Shown piece after piece: positions 44,244 through 52,132 of a stretch of 64,000 nucleotides of DNA. Where the stretch lies: assembly GCA_035274225.1 (NCBI GenBank), contig DATEOK010000250.1, positions 1 through 64,000 of the forward strand, in the 5' to 3' direction. This DNA is from Dongia_A sp035274225 (GTDB lineage: Bacteria; Pseudomonadota; Alphaproteobacteria; Dongiales; Dongiaceae). Below the pieces are notes generated by a model. It worked only from the letters and a program-made list of their open reading frames with translations. It did no database searches and was not told where the DNA came from. Position 1 is the first letter of the stretch. Every line of letters begins with the position of its first letter. Made by a program: the position numbers and the translations under genes.

Positions 44244-45158
44244 ATGGCTAAGGCAGCGGTAGTTGGTCTGGGAACCATGGGTCCGGGTCTGGCGCAGACG
44301 TTGGCGCGTGCGGGCATGGAAGTGACCACGTTCGATGTCAGCGAGGATCAGCGCAAGAAAGCGCCGGAAGGCATCGAACTCGCGAACAAGGTGCTGACCG
44401 CGCTCGGCGTGCCGGACCGCAGCAAGGCGCCGGTCAAGATTGCCGGCTCGCTGAAGGAATGTCTCGACAGCGCCACCATGGTGGTGGAGACGGTGCCGGA
44501 GAAGCTCGACATCAAGGCGGCGGTGTTCAAGGAAATCGACGCGCTGGTTGGCAAGAATTGCATCATTGCCAGCAATACGTCGGGCATCCCGATCACCAAG
44601 CTGCAAGAAAATGTGTCGGCGCCTGAGCGGGTGGTCGGCATGCACTGGTCCAACCCGCCGCACATCATCCCGATGATTGAGGTGATCGCCGGTGACAAGA
44701 CCTCCAAGGAGACCGTCCAGTGGATGGTCTCCACCATCAAGGACCTCGGCCTGCTGCCGGTGGTGGTGCAGAAGGACGTGCCGGGCTTCGTCGAGAACCG
44801 CGTGCTCTATGCGCTGCTGCGCGAGTGCGTCGACCTGGTGGACCAGGGCGTGATCGATGCCGAAGGACTGGATACCTGCGTGTCCTGGGGCATCGGCTAC
44901 AAGCTGTCGGTGATCGGCCCGATGGCGCTGCTCGACATGGCCGGCCTCGACATCTATCAGGCGGTCGGCTCTTATCTGAACAAGGAATTGTGCAACCGGG
45001 GCGACCTCAGCCCCTACGTGACCGAGCGCACCAAGGCGGGCAAGCTGGGCATGAAGACCGGCAGCGGCGTCTTCAGCTACACGCCGGAGAAGATCGCCGA
45101 GCTGCGCGGCCTGCGCGCCAAGCGCCTGGTCGCGGTGAGGAAGGCGCTCGAGAGTTGA
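44244..45158 (+). CDS. 5-formyl-3-hydroxy-2-methylpyridine 4-carboxylate 5-dehydrogenase (FHMPC dehydrogenase)
   Basis: A 304-residue protein of the 3-hydroxyacyl-CoA dehydrogenase superfamily, with Rossmann GLGTMGPGLAQTLARAG near residue 8. From memory it closely follows the M. loti FHMPC dehydrogenase, including GMHWSNPPHIIPMIEVIAG, DVPGFVENRVLYALLREC and LDTCVSWGIGYKLSVIGPM. That enzyme oxidises (and dismutates) the aldehyde of the B6 degradation intermediate to 3-hydroxy-2-methylpyridine-4,5-dicarboxylate using NAD. The other B6 genes in this window support the assignment over a plain fatty-acid enzyme. Repeat B copy 1 lies upstream. Confidence 0.85.
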   Translation: MAKAAVVGLGTMGPGLAQTLARAGMEVTTFDVSEDQRKKAPEGIELANKVLTALGVPDRSKAPVKIAGSLKECLDSATMVVETVPEKLDIKAAVFKEIDALVGKNCIIASNTSGIPITKLQENVSAPERVVGMHWSNPPHIIPMIEVIAGDKTSKETVQWMVSTIKDLGLLPVVVQKDVPGFVENRVLYALLRECVDLVDQGVIDAEGLDTCVSWGIGYKLSVIGPMALLDMAGLDIYQAVGSYLNKELCNRGDLSPYVTERTKAGKLGMKTGSGVFSYTPEKIAELRGLRAKRLVAVRKALES

Positions 45159-45238
45159 TGGGGAAGCGCTGAACCCCAGCATGCGTGGCGTAGAACAAGC
45201 GTGAACAAGTGGGGACAAAGACAGGAAGGAAACGGGCT

Positions 45239-46282
45239 ATGAAGACGAAGACACTCTGGACATTGGCGCAGGTCTCGCTGCTTGCGCTGAGCTTGGGCGG
45301 CATCGCTCAGGCGGCGGATGTGAAGAGCATCGCCGTGCTGACACCGGAAGATCCGACCGACTACGGCTGGAACCAGCAGGGCCACGACGCCGCGAAGGCG
45401 GTGGCGGAAAAGTACGGGCTGGAATTCATCCCGGCGACCGGCCTCGGCTATGGCGACGTGCATCCGGTGCTGCGCGAGCTGGCCGATGACGGCGCCGGCC
45501 TCATCATCGCGCATGCCAGCGGCTACAACACCGCCGCGCCGGAAGTCGGCGCCGAGAAGAAAGTGCCGGTGGCGATCGTCGACCGTCCCGACGCCAACAA
45601 GGCGGGCGCGGTTGCGGACTACACGCTGAGCGGGCATGAAGGCGCGTACCTCGCCGGCGTGCTGGCGGCCAAGACCACGCAGACCAAGTCGGTCGGCATC
45701 GTCGTCTCGGGCGAGCCGCCGTCCTGGAACTCGCAGTCGGCCGCGTTCGCGCAGGGCGTGAAGGCGACCGACGGCAGCGTCAAGGTGCTCTATGCCGTGA
45801 TCGGCCCAGCCGCCTATTCGGATGCGGCGGGCGGCAACCGCGTCACCGCTTCGGTCATCGGCGCGGGCGCCGACGTGATCTTCGGCCAGGGCGACGGCGC
45901 CACTTTCGGCATGCTGCAGGCGGTCGAGACCGGCAAGTCGACCAGCGGCGGCAAGGTCTGGTTCATCGACGTGATCGGCGACAAGACCTCGATCGACAAG
46001 GGCAACCTGCTGTCGTCGGTGGTGTGGAACCTGGTGCCGGTCTATTCGGCGATGGTCGAGGATCTGAAGGCCGACAAGTTCGGCACCAAGGGCTACTCGA
46101 TCCAGCTGTCGGACGATTCGGTGCAGCTGCTGAAGACCAAGCACATCCCGGACGATGTCTGGGCCCAGGTGTCTTCGGTGCGCGACCAGATCGTCAAAGG
46201 CGAGCTGAAGATCGAGCCGGTCTGGGAAGCCGACAAGGTGCGGGCGCTGATGACCTCGGTCACCGACGCACCCGCTCAATAA
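45239..46282 (+). CDS. BMP-family ABC transporter substrate-binding protein (candidate B6-vitamer binder)
   Basis: A 347-residue periplasmic protein of the BMP/PnrA-like family. It has a Sec signal peptide (VSLLALSLGGIAQA) and IAVLTPEDPTDYGWNQQGHD, the family opening, followed by GAGLIIAHASGYNTAAPEV, YTLSGHEGAYLAGVLAAKTT and GADVIFGQGDGATFGMLQAV. There is no lipobox cysteine, so it is a free periplasmic protein. BMP proteins bind nucleosides, purines or, in the RfuA group, riboflavin. Encoded between B6-degradation enzymes, it may bind a B6 vitamer; that is inference. The start follows AGGAAGGA. Confidence 0.85.
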   Translation: MKTKTLWTLAQVSLLALSLGGIAQAADVKSIAVLTPEDPTDYGWNQQGHDAAKAVAEKYGLEFIPATGLGYGDVHPVLRELADDGAGLIIAHASGYNTAAPEVGAEKKVPVAIVDRPDANKAGAVADYTLSGHEGAYLAGVLAAKTTQTKSVGIVVSGEPPSWNSQSAAFAQGVKATDGSVKVLYAVIGPAAYSDAAGGNRVTASVIGAGADVIFGQGDGATFGMLQAVETGKSTSGGKVWFIDVIGDKTSIDKGNLLSSVVWNLVPVYSAMVEDLKADKFGTKGYSIQLSDDSVQLLKTKHIPDDVWAQVSSVRDQIVKGELKIEPVWEADKVRALMTSVTDAPAQ

Positions 46283-46308
46283 GAGTATCGAGTTGAAAGG
46301 CGTCGTCA

Positions 46309-47880
46309 TTGGCCGTTCCAGTTGCCGCGGTCCGCAACGTCACCAAGCGCTTCCCCGGCGTGGTGGCCAATGACGGCGTCTCGCTCGACTTCAATGCGGG
46401 CGAGATCCATGTCCTCCTGGGCGAGAACGGCGCCGGCAAGTCGACGCTGATCGGCATCCTCGCCGGCATGCAGCAGCCGGACGACGGCGAGATCCTGATC
46501 GACGGCAATCCAGTCCGAATCGCTTCGCCGCGCGCCAGCCTCCAGCTCGGCATCGGCACTGTGTTCCAGCATGTGCTGCTGGTGCCGTCTCTTTCGGTCA
46601 TCGAGAATTTGATGCTGGGCGGGCCGTGGTGGCAGAAGCTGCTGCGCGGCCCGGCGCTGGCGCGGTTCCGCGAGCTGTCGCAGCTGCTGGGCGTCACCAT
46701 CGATCCCGACGCGCAGGTCGGGCGCCTGTCATTGGGCGAGCAGCAGCAGGTCGAGATCATGCGCGCGCTGTGGCGCGGCGAGAAGGTGCTGATCCTCGAC
46801 GAGCCGACCTCGATGTTGACCCCGCAAGGGGTCAAAGATTTGGGCGCGGTGATGAAGCGCCTGCGTGACAAGGGCGTCGCGCTGATCCTCATCACCCACA
46901 AGCTGGTCGAAGCCTACGAGCTCGGCGACCGCATCTCCGTGCTGCGCCTCGGGCGCGTGGTCGGCGCCTTGCCGCCGGAACAGAAGCGCATGATGACCGA
47001 GGGCGAAGCGACCGACGCGGTGATCGAGATGATGTTCGGCACCGTCGCGCAGCACGAGCGCGATGCCGAGATCCTGGTCGGCCGCGGCCGGCGGGCGCAC
47101 CGCGCGCGCAGCGTCGACCGCTCCGGCGCGCCGCGGTTGCAGGTGCGCGGGCTGACGACGGAAGCGACGCGCGGCGCGAGCCCGCTGCGCGGCGTGGACT
47201 TCGATCTGTGGCCGGGCGAGGTGCTCGGGATCGCCGGCGTGGACGGCAACGGACAGAAGCACTTGGCCGAAGTGCTGGCCGGGCAGCGCGCCGCGGCATC
47301 CGGCTCGATCGCGCTGGACGGCAGCGACGTCACCGCCGACGCGGTGCCGGAGCGGCGGCGGCGCGGCGTACGCTACGTGACCGACGAGCGCGTGGGCGAG
47401 GGCACGGTCGGCAGCTTCTCGGTTGCCACCAACCTGGTGCTGAAGGAGATCGGCACGCCGCCGTTCTTCCGCCGCGGCATCAGCGATTGGGACCACATCC
47501 ACGATCACGCCAAGGCCGAGATCAAGCGCAACGACATCCGCACGCCGTCGGAGAAGACGCAAGTCGCCAAGCTATCCGGCGGCAATATCCAGAAGGTGCT
47601 GCTGGCGCGCGAGCTGAATGCCGAGGCCAGCGTGGTGATCTTCAACAAGCCGACCTACGGCCTCGACTTGCAGAACACGCGCCTCGCGCACGAGCGCATC
47701 CTCGCCGGCGCGGAGCAGGGGCTGGCGACAGTGGTGATCTCGACGGATCTCGACGAACTGCTGGAGATTTCAGACCGCATTGGGGTGATGTTCCAGGGGC
47801 ACCTGGCTGGCGTGGTGGAAAACGGCCCGGACGTGGAGCGCAAGGTGGGATTGCTGATGACCGGGGCGAAGGCGGCATGA
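46309..47880 (+). CDS. BMP-type ABC transporter ATP-binding protein
   Basis: A 523-residue double ABC ATPase of the nucleoside-type importers. Domain 1: GENGAGKSTLIGILAG, LSLGEQQQVEIMRAL and VLILDEPTSMLTPQG. Domain 2: the degenerate Walker A AGVDGNGQKHLAEV, LSGGNIQKVLLAREL and a Walker B read as VVIFNKPTYGLDL, in which the aspartate-glutamate pair is N-K. Loss of catalysis in domain 2 is common in this family, where it often reads AQP. A basic linker (GRGRRAHRARSVDRSG) joins the halves. The TTG start has AAAGG eight bases before it. Confidence 0.9.
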   Translation: MAVPVAAVRNVTKRFPGVVANDGVSLDFNAGEIHVLLGENGAGKSTLIGILAGMQQPDDGEILIDGNPVRIASPRASLQLGIGTVFQHVLLVPSLSVIENLMLGGPWWQKLLRGPALARFRELSQLLGVTIDPDAQVGRLSLGEQQQVEIMRALWRGEKVLILDEPTSMLTPQGVKDLGAVMKRLRDKGVALILITHKLVEAYELGDRISVLRLGRVVGALPPEQKRMMTEGEATDAVIEMMFGTVAQHERDAEILVGRGRRAHRARSVDRSGAPRLQVRGLTTEATRGASPLRGVDFDLWPGEVLGIAGVDGNGQKHLAEVLAGQRAAASGSIALDGSDVTADAVPERRRRGVRYVTDERVGEGTVGSFSVATNLVLKEIGTPPFFRRGISDWDHIHDHAKAEIKRNDIRTPSEKTQVAKLSGGNIQKVLLARELNAEASVVIFNKPTYGLDLQNTRLAHERILAGAEQGLATVVISTDLDELLEISDRIGVMFQGHLAGVVENGPDVERKVGLLMTGAKAA

Positions 47881-47915
47881 GGGCGCTTCGATCCGCATCG
47901 GGTGCACCACTCCCT

Positions 47916-48052
47916 CTGTCATCCCGGGCAAGCGAAGCGCGACCCGGGACCCATGCGGCATCAGCCGGTGCTCCGCCATTTGCGGCTTTGCATGCTTCTC
48001 GATCGCATGGGTCCCGGCTCTGCGCCACTGCGTGGCTTGGCCGGGATGACAG
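47916..48052. repeat. Palindromic intergenic repeat, family B, copy 2
   Basis: Ends in CTGTCATCCCGGG and GCCGGGATGACAG, with inner GGGACCCATGCGG and GCATGGGTCCCGG. It separates the ATPase and first permease of the BMP operon, so it lies inside a transcription unit; the permease start may begin ten bases after it. The central sequence differs from the other two copies. Confidence 0.82.
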
Positions 48053-48061
48053 TTTTGGAAA

Positions 48062-49168
48062 ATGGCGGTCGGCTGGGGTTTGCTCATGACCGCCGAGGTG
48101 CAGGTTGCGCAGCGAGGTGCGCCGCGGAATGAGCGGGGACGCGAGGTTGCTGCCTCTACCCTGCGCGTGCTGGTGCCGATCCTGCTGGCGCTGATCGTCG
48201 GCGGCGTCATCCTGCTGATCCTGGGCAAGGATCCGCTCGCCTATTACGGCTATGTGGTCAAGCGCGGCCTCCTCACCTGGGGCGGGTTGCAGGAGACGTT
48301 GACGCGCATGTCGCCGCTGCTGCTGATCGCGGCCGGGCTCATCGTCGCGTTCCGCGCGGGTATCTGGAATCTCGGCGGCGATGGGCAGTTCCTGCTCGCT
48401 GCCGTCATCACCGCGGCGCTGGCGCCGGCCCTGGTCGGCGTGGTGCCGAAGCTCGTCATCCTCATCGCCTGCATGATCGCCTCCGCGCTCGTGGCGGCAC
48501 TGTGGGCGGTCATCCCGGCGATCCTGAAAGCGCGCTATGGCATCAACGAGATCATCACCTCGCTGATGATGAGCTTCCTCGGCATCAGCTTCGCCAACGT
48601 GCTGGTGAAATTGCTGTTCTGGGACCCCGCGACAACGGTGCCGCAGACCCGCACTCTGCCGGTCGAGGACCGCCTGCCGCGCCTGTTCGACACGACGATC
48701 CATAGCGGTGTGTTGATCGCGCTTGCGGTCGTGGTGCTGGTGCACTTGATGATGACGCGCACGTCGTTCGGGCTGAAGCTGCAGGTGGTCGGCGCCAATC
48801 CCGCCGCCGCCGTGCATGCGGGCCTCAATGTCGCGTGGCTCACGATAGCGACCTTCACCTTGAGCGCGGCGCTGATCGGACTCGGTGGATCGGTGGAGAT
48901 CCTCGGCGTGTTCGGCACGGTGCGTGCCGACTGGAACCCGGCCTTCGGGCTGTTGGTGGTGCCGTTGGTGTTCCTGGCGCGCTTCAACGGCTACGCGGTG
49001 ATCGGCTTCACCTTGTTCTTCTCGGTGCTGATGATCGGCGGTGACAGCGCGGCGCGGCGCATCGGGGTGCCGCAACATTTCGTGCTGGTGCTGGTGGCGC
49101 TCCTGCTGCTGTTCCTGGCGGTGGTCGAGTATCTCGATCACCAGCGCCGCAAGCGGATCGGGGCCTGA
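48062..49168 (+). CDS. BMP-type ABC transporter permease 1
   Basis: A 368-residue inner-membrane permease of the BPD_transp_2 family with about nine hydrophobic segments. LTRMSPLLLIAAGLIVAFRA, IWNLGGDGQFLLAAVITAAL and YGINEIITSLMMSFLGISF are hallmarks of the nucleoside-type permease 1 (YufP-like), and KLQVVGANPAAAVHAGLNV is the coupling loop. Two starts are possible: the one given and an ATG at 48086 followed by TAEVQV. It abuts permease 2 with three bases between and follows repeat B copy 2. Confidence 0.9.
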   Translation: MAVGWGLLMTAEVQVAQRGAPRNERGREVAASTLRVLVPILLALIVGGVILLILGKDPLAYYGYVVKRGLLTWGGLQETLTRMSPLLLIAAGLIVAFRAGIWNLGGDGQFLLAAVITAALAPALVGVVPKLVILIACMIASALVAALWAVIPAILKARYGINEIITSLMMSFLGISFANVLVKLLFWDPATTVPQTRTLPVEDRLPRLFDTTIHSGVLIALAVVVLVHLMMTRTSFGLKLQVVGANPAAAVHAGLNVAWLTIATFTLSAALIGLGGSVEILGVFGTVRADWNPAFGLLVVPLVFLARFNGYAVIGFTLFFSVLMIGGDSAARRIGVPQHFVLVLVALLLLFLAVVEYLDHQRRKRIGA

Positions 49169-49171
49169 TCG

Positions 49172-50107
49172 ATGGACGTGCTGCTGAACGAAGCCTTCCT
49201 GACCACGCTGCTGTTCGGCGCGGTGACGGCCGGCGTGCCTTTATTGCTGGCCGGCCTCGGCGAGCAGATCTCGGAAAAGGCCGGCGTGCTCAATATCGGC
49301 ATCGAAGGCATGATGCTGTTCGGCGCTTACACCGGTTTCGTCGCAGCATACTATAGCGGCTCGTTCGCGCTGGGGTTCATCGCTGGCGGCATCGGCGGCG
49401 CGCTGGTCGCGTCGCTGGTCGTCCTCCTGTGCATCCGATTCGGTCTCAACCAGATCGTGATCGGCATCGCTGTCACGCTCGGCATGGAAGGGCTGACGGC
49501 GCTGCTGCATTATTTCCAATTCAGCAAGACCTATCCGCGCTTGGACCAGGCGCCGGTCTGGGCGCTGCCGGGCTTGAGCGACATCCCGGTCATCGGGCGC
49601 GCCCTCTTCAGCCACAACTCGGTCGTCTATCTGGCGATCCTGCTGATGATCGCGCTCGGCTGGCTGTTCCGCGCGACCTATGTCGGGCTGAACCTGGAAG
49701 CGGCCGGCGACAAGCCGGCGGCGCTGGATGCGGCCGGCGTCAGCGTGGTGAAGACGCGCGCTTTCGCGGTGCTCGCGACTGGATTCCTGTCCGGGGTCGG
49801 CGGCGCCTACATGGCCAATGTCGGCGCAGGACTGTTCGTGCCCTTCATGACCGGCGGCGCCGGCTTCATCGGCATCGTGCTGGCCATGCTGGCGCGTGGG
49901 CGTCCGGTCTGGGTGCTGCTCGGCGCGGCGCTGTTCGGCATCAGCCTCGCCATGACCACGGCGCTGCAGGTGGCTGGGATCAATATCCCGACCGACGTGG
50001 TGCAGATGCTGCCCTTCGCGATGGTGATGCTGGTGCTGGTGATCTTCGCGCGGCACAGCGTGCTGCCGCCGGCGCTCGGCCTGCCCTATGTGCGCGGGGA
50101 GCGTTGA
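49172..50107 (+). CDS. BMP-type ABC transporter permease 2
   Basis: A 311-residue permease, partner of the preceding one, with about eight hydrophobic segments. LLAGLGEQISEKAGVLNIGI, IEGMMLFGAYTGFVAAY and GLNQIVIGIAVTLGMEGLTA are typical of YufQ-like proteins; NLEAAGDKPAALDAAGVSV is the coupling loop and GGAGFIGIVLAMLARGRPVW the conserved late segment. Together with the binding protein, ATPase and permease 1 it makes a complete four-gene importer. The 4-pyridoxolactonase gene follows after about 55 bases. Confidence 0.9.
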   Translation: MDVLLNEAFLTTLLFGAVTAGVPLLLAGLGEQISEKAGVLNIGIEGMMLFGAYTGFVAAYYSGSFALGFIAGGIGGALVASLVVLLCIRFGLNQIVIGIAVTLGMEGLTALLHYFQFSKTYPRLDQAPVWALPGLSDIPVIGRALFSHNSVVYLAILLMIALGWLFRATYVGLNLEAAGDKPAALDAAGVSVVKTRAFAVLATGFLSGVGGAYMANVGAGLFVPFMTGGAGFIGIVLAMLARGRPVWVLLGAALFGISLAMTTALQVAGINIPTDVVQMLPFAMVMLVLVIFARHSVLPPALGLPYVRGER

Positions 50108-50162
50108 GCAAAGCGTCAAACAGTGGAATGATGCCCGCGAAGGGCTGAGCTGGGAGAGGACA

Positions 50163-50975
50163 ATGGCCGACACGAAAGTCTATCTGCTCGACGGCGGGTC
50201 GCTGGTGATCGACGGCTTCCATGCCTTCTGGAACCGCGGGCCGGGCGGCGAGCTGCGCTTCCCATGCTACGCCGTGCTGGTCGACCATCCGGATGGGCGC
50301 TACATGTTCGACACTGGCTACGACTTCGACCACGTCATGCGTGTGCTGCCGTTCGAGAAGCCGATCCAGGACAAGAGCCAGACCATCCCCGGCCTGCTCG
50401 CCGGCATCGGGCTCAAGACCGACGACGTCAACTACGTCATCAACTCGCACTACCACTTCGACCATTGTGGCGGGAACAAGCACCTGCACAAGGCCTGCAC
50501 CATCTGCCACGCCAAGGAGCTGGAGCAGAGCGGCAACTGCCAGCCGTTCGAGCATCTCGGCTATTCCGACCTCACCTTCGCGCCGGAGCTGCACAAGAAG
50601 AAGAATGCCGGCAAGGAGCTGCCGCCCGATCCCGCGCTCGACATGTACACGCCGAAGTTCCAGACCTTGACCGGCGACCAGGAGATCGCCAAGGGCCTGT
50701 GGCTGTTCGAGACGCCCGGCCACACCGCCGGCCACTACAGCCTGATGGTGGAGCTGAAGAACCGCCGCCCGATGCTGTTCACCGCCGACGCGTGCTACAG
50801 CAAGAAGAACATGGACATGATGTGCATCTCCAGCTTCCACCTCGACCCGACTGCCAGCGTGAAGTCGCTGCACCGGCTGAAGGAGCTGGCGGCGAAGCAC
50901 GATGCCGAGCTGTTCTACTCGCACGACCCGGAGAGCTTCAAAGGGTACCGGACGGGCGGAAACTACTATTCCTGA
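50163..50975 (+). CDS. 4-Pyridoxolactonase (metallo-beta-lactamase fold)
   Basis: A 270-residue zinc lactonase. The metal motif NSHYHFDHCGG near residue 96 supplies HxHxDH, the later ETPGHTAGHYS and the DAC and YSHDPESF segments supply the remaining ligands. From memory the protein closely follows M. loti 4-pyridoxolactonase: VYLLDGGSLVIDGFHAFWNR, RVLPFEKPIQDKSQTIPG and QPFEHLGYSDLTF. That enzyme opens 4-pyridoxolactone to 4-pyridoxate, the step after pyridoxal 4-dehydrogenase. An AHL lactonase is the alternative but fits the N-terminus less well. The ATG follows GGGAGAGG. Confidence 0.9.
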   Translation: MADTKVYLLDGGSLVIDGFHAFWNRGPGGELRFPCYAVLVDHPDGRYMFDTGYDFDHVMRVLPFEKPIQDKSQTIPGLLAGIGLKTDDVNYVINSHYHFDHCGGNKHLHKACTICHAKELEQSGNCQPFEHLGYSDLTFAPELHKKKNAGKELPPDPALDMYTPKFQTLTGDQEIAKGLWLFETPGHTAGHYSLMVELKNRRPMLFTADACYSKKNMDMMCISSFHLDPTASVKSLHRLKELAAKHDAELFYSHDPESFKGYRTGGNYYS

Positions 50976-51004
50976 GGTGAGGCTCCAGCCCCGCCTTCCT
51001 TCCC

Positions 51005-51104
51005 GTCATGGTCGGGCTTGGCCCGACCATCCACGAGTTTCGATGGGCACTGCGCCGTTTGATGCGAGCAGACTCGTGGATGCCCGTGCCAAGCACGGGC
51101 TGAC
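51005..51104. repeat. Palindromic intergenic repeat related to family B
   Basis: GTCATGGTCGGGCTTGGCCC and a matching right end with GTGCCAAGCACGGGCTGAC pair over outer stems, and CATCCACGAGT pairs with ACTCGTGGATG. It lies between the lactonase and the YciI-like gene. Sequence differs from the CTGTCATCCCGG family but the design is the same. Confidence 0.7.
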
Positions 51105-51146
51105 GGTTGAGAGAGACCGATTGCGAGCTTGCACGAGAGGCAAACA

Positions 51147-51449
51147 ATGCCCTGGATGATCGTCAGCGACGATGCCCCCAATGGCGCGGCGATCCGCGCC
51201 GACCGGACCGTCATGGATGCGCACTGGGCCTACGAATTGTCGATCAAGCACAAGATCCTGTGCGCGGGCAGCCTGCGGACCGACGATGGCGTCACGCCGA
51301 TCGGCAGCCTGCTGGTGCTGGATGTCGGCACGCGCACGGAGGCGATGGCGATCATCAACGCCGACCCGGCGACCAAGGCCGGCCTGCGCGGCAAGATCAC
51401 CGTGACGCGCTGGAACAAGGCGATCTTCGGCGGCGTCGTTTCCGACTGA
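51147..51449 (+). CDS. YciI-like protein
   Basis: A 100-residue single-domain protein of the YciI/muconolactone-isomerase-like fold: MIVSDDAPNGAAIRADRT, then MDAHWAYELSIKHKILCAGS with the conserved histidine, and MAIINADPATKAGLRGKITV. YciI proteins are small and mostly of unknown activity; some act in aromatic degradation. Next to the lactonase and facing the B6 operon, it could belong to the same pathway. The second ATG was chosen because GAGAGG precedes it by six bases. Confidence 0.75.
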   Translation: MPWMIVSDDAPNGAAIRADRTVMDAHWAYELSIKHKILCAGSLRTDDGVTPIGSLLVLDVGTRTEAMAIINADPATKAGLRGKITVTRWNKAIFGGVVSD

Positions 51450-51451
51450 GG

Positions 51452-52132
51452 CTATTTCCCACCCGCGTCCCGGATCAGCGTGGCGATCGCGTCGTAGCGG
51501 CGCTCGCGGGCATGCTGCAGCGGCGTGACGCCGTCCTTGTCGGCGATGTTGGGGTCGGCGCCGGCGGCGAGCAGCAGGCGCACGATCTCGACGTGGCGTG
51601 CGCCGCCGTCGCTGAGGATCACCGCCTCGAGGAGGCCGGTCCAGCCGAGATTGTTGATGTGGTTGACGTCGATCTTGGAGCGCTCCAGCAGCAGGCGCAC
51701 GGTGTCGACATGGCCACGCTCGCAGGCGGGGATCAGCGCATTGCCGCCATAGCGGTTGCGGATGATGTAGTCGACCTTGCCGGTCTCCAGCATCGCCGCC
51801 AGCATCCCGGTGTGGCCGAGCGCGCCGGCCAGCAGCCAGGGCGTGTCGTGGTTCAGCGCCTCGGCATTAAGGTCGGCGCCACGCTTGATCAGATCGAGCG
51901 CCAGCGCTAGGTCATTGTGGTGTACTGCGAACAGCAGGGCGGTCTGGCCGTGATTGTCGCGCGCGTCGATTGCGGCGCCAGCACCCAGCGCCGCCGTGAC
52001 ACCGGCGGCGTCATCGCGGCTGGCGGCGGTCAACAGGGCTTGATCGGCAGCGGTATCAGCCATGGCAACTCCGATGGCGAGCCAAGCGGCCGCGGCGATG
52101 GCCGCGCGTCTACCAGCGCACCATGCCGGCAT
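51452..52132 (-). CDS. Exported ankyrin-repeat protein
   Basis: A 226-residue protein with a Sec signal peptide (RRAAIAAAAWLAIGVAMA) followed by about five ankyrin repeats: NHGQTALLFAVHHNDLALAL, HDTPWLLAGALGHTGMLAAM, YGGNALIPACERGHVDTVRL, NLGWTGLLEAVILSDGGARH and KDGVTPLQHARERRYDAIAT. Ankyrin proteins bind other proteins; a periplasmic role in a B6-degradation operon is unexplained. Its start overlaps the pyridoxal 4-dehydrogenase stop by 23 bases, so it is the third gene of that minus-strand operon. It ends two bases from the YciI-like gene stop. Confidence 0.85.
   Translation of the reverse strand: MPAWCAGRRAAIAAAAWLAIGVAMADTAADQALLTAASRDDAAGVTAALGAGAAIDARDNHGQTALLFAVHHNDLALALDLIKRGADLNAEALNHDTPWLLAGALGHTGMLAAMLETGKVDYIIRNRYGGNALIPACERGHVDTVRLLLERSKIDVNHINNLGWTGLLEAVILSDGGARHVEIVRLLLAAGADPNIADKDGVTPLQHARERRYDAIATLIRDAGGK

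Noticed and set aside
44244..45158. 3-Hydroxybutyryl-CoA dehydrogenase of fatty-acid metabolism
   Set aside because: Segments specific to FHMPC dehydrogenase are present and no beta-oxidation gene is nearby.
50163..50975. N-acyl homoserine lactone lactonase (quorum quenching)
   Set aside because: Same fold, but N-terminal and central segments match 4-pyridoxolactonase and the neighbours are B6 enzymes.
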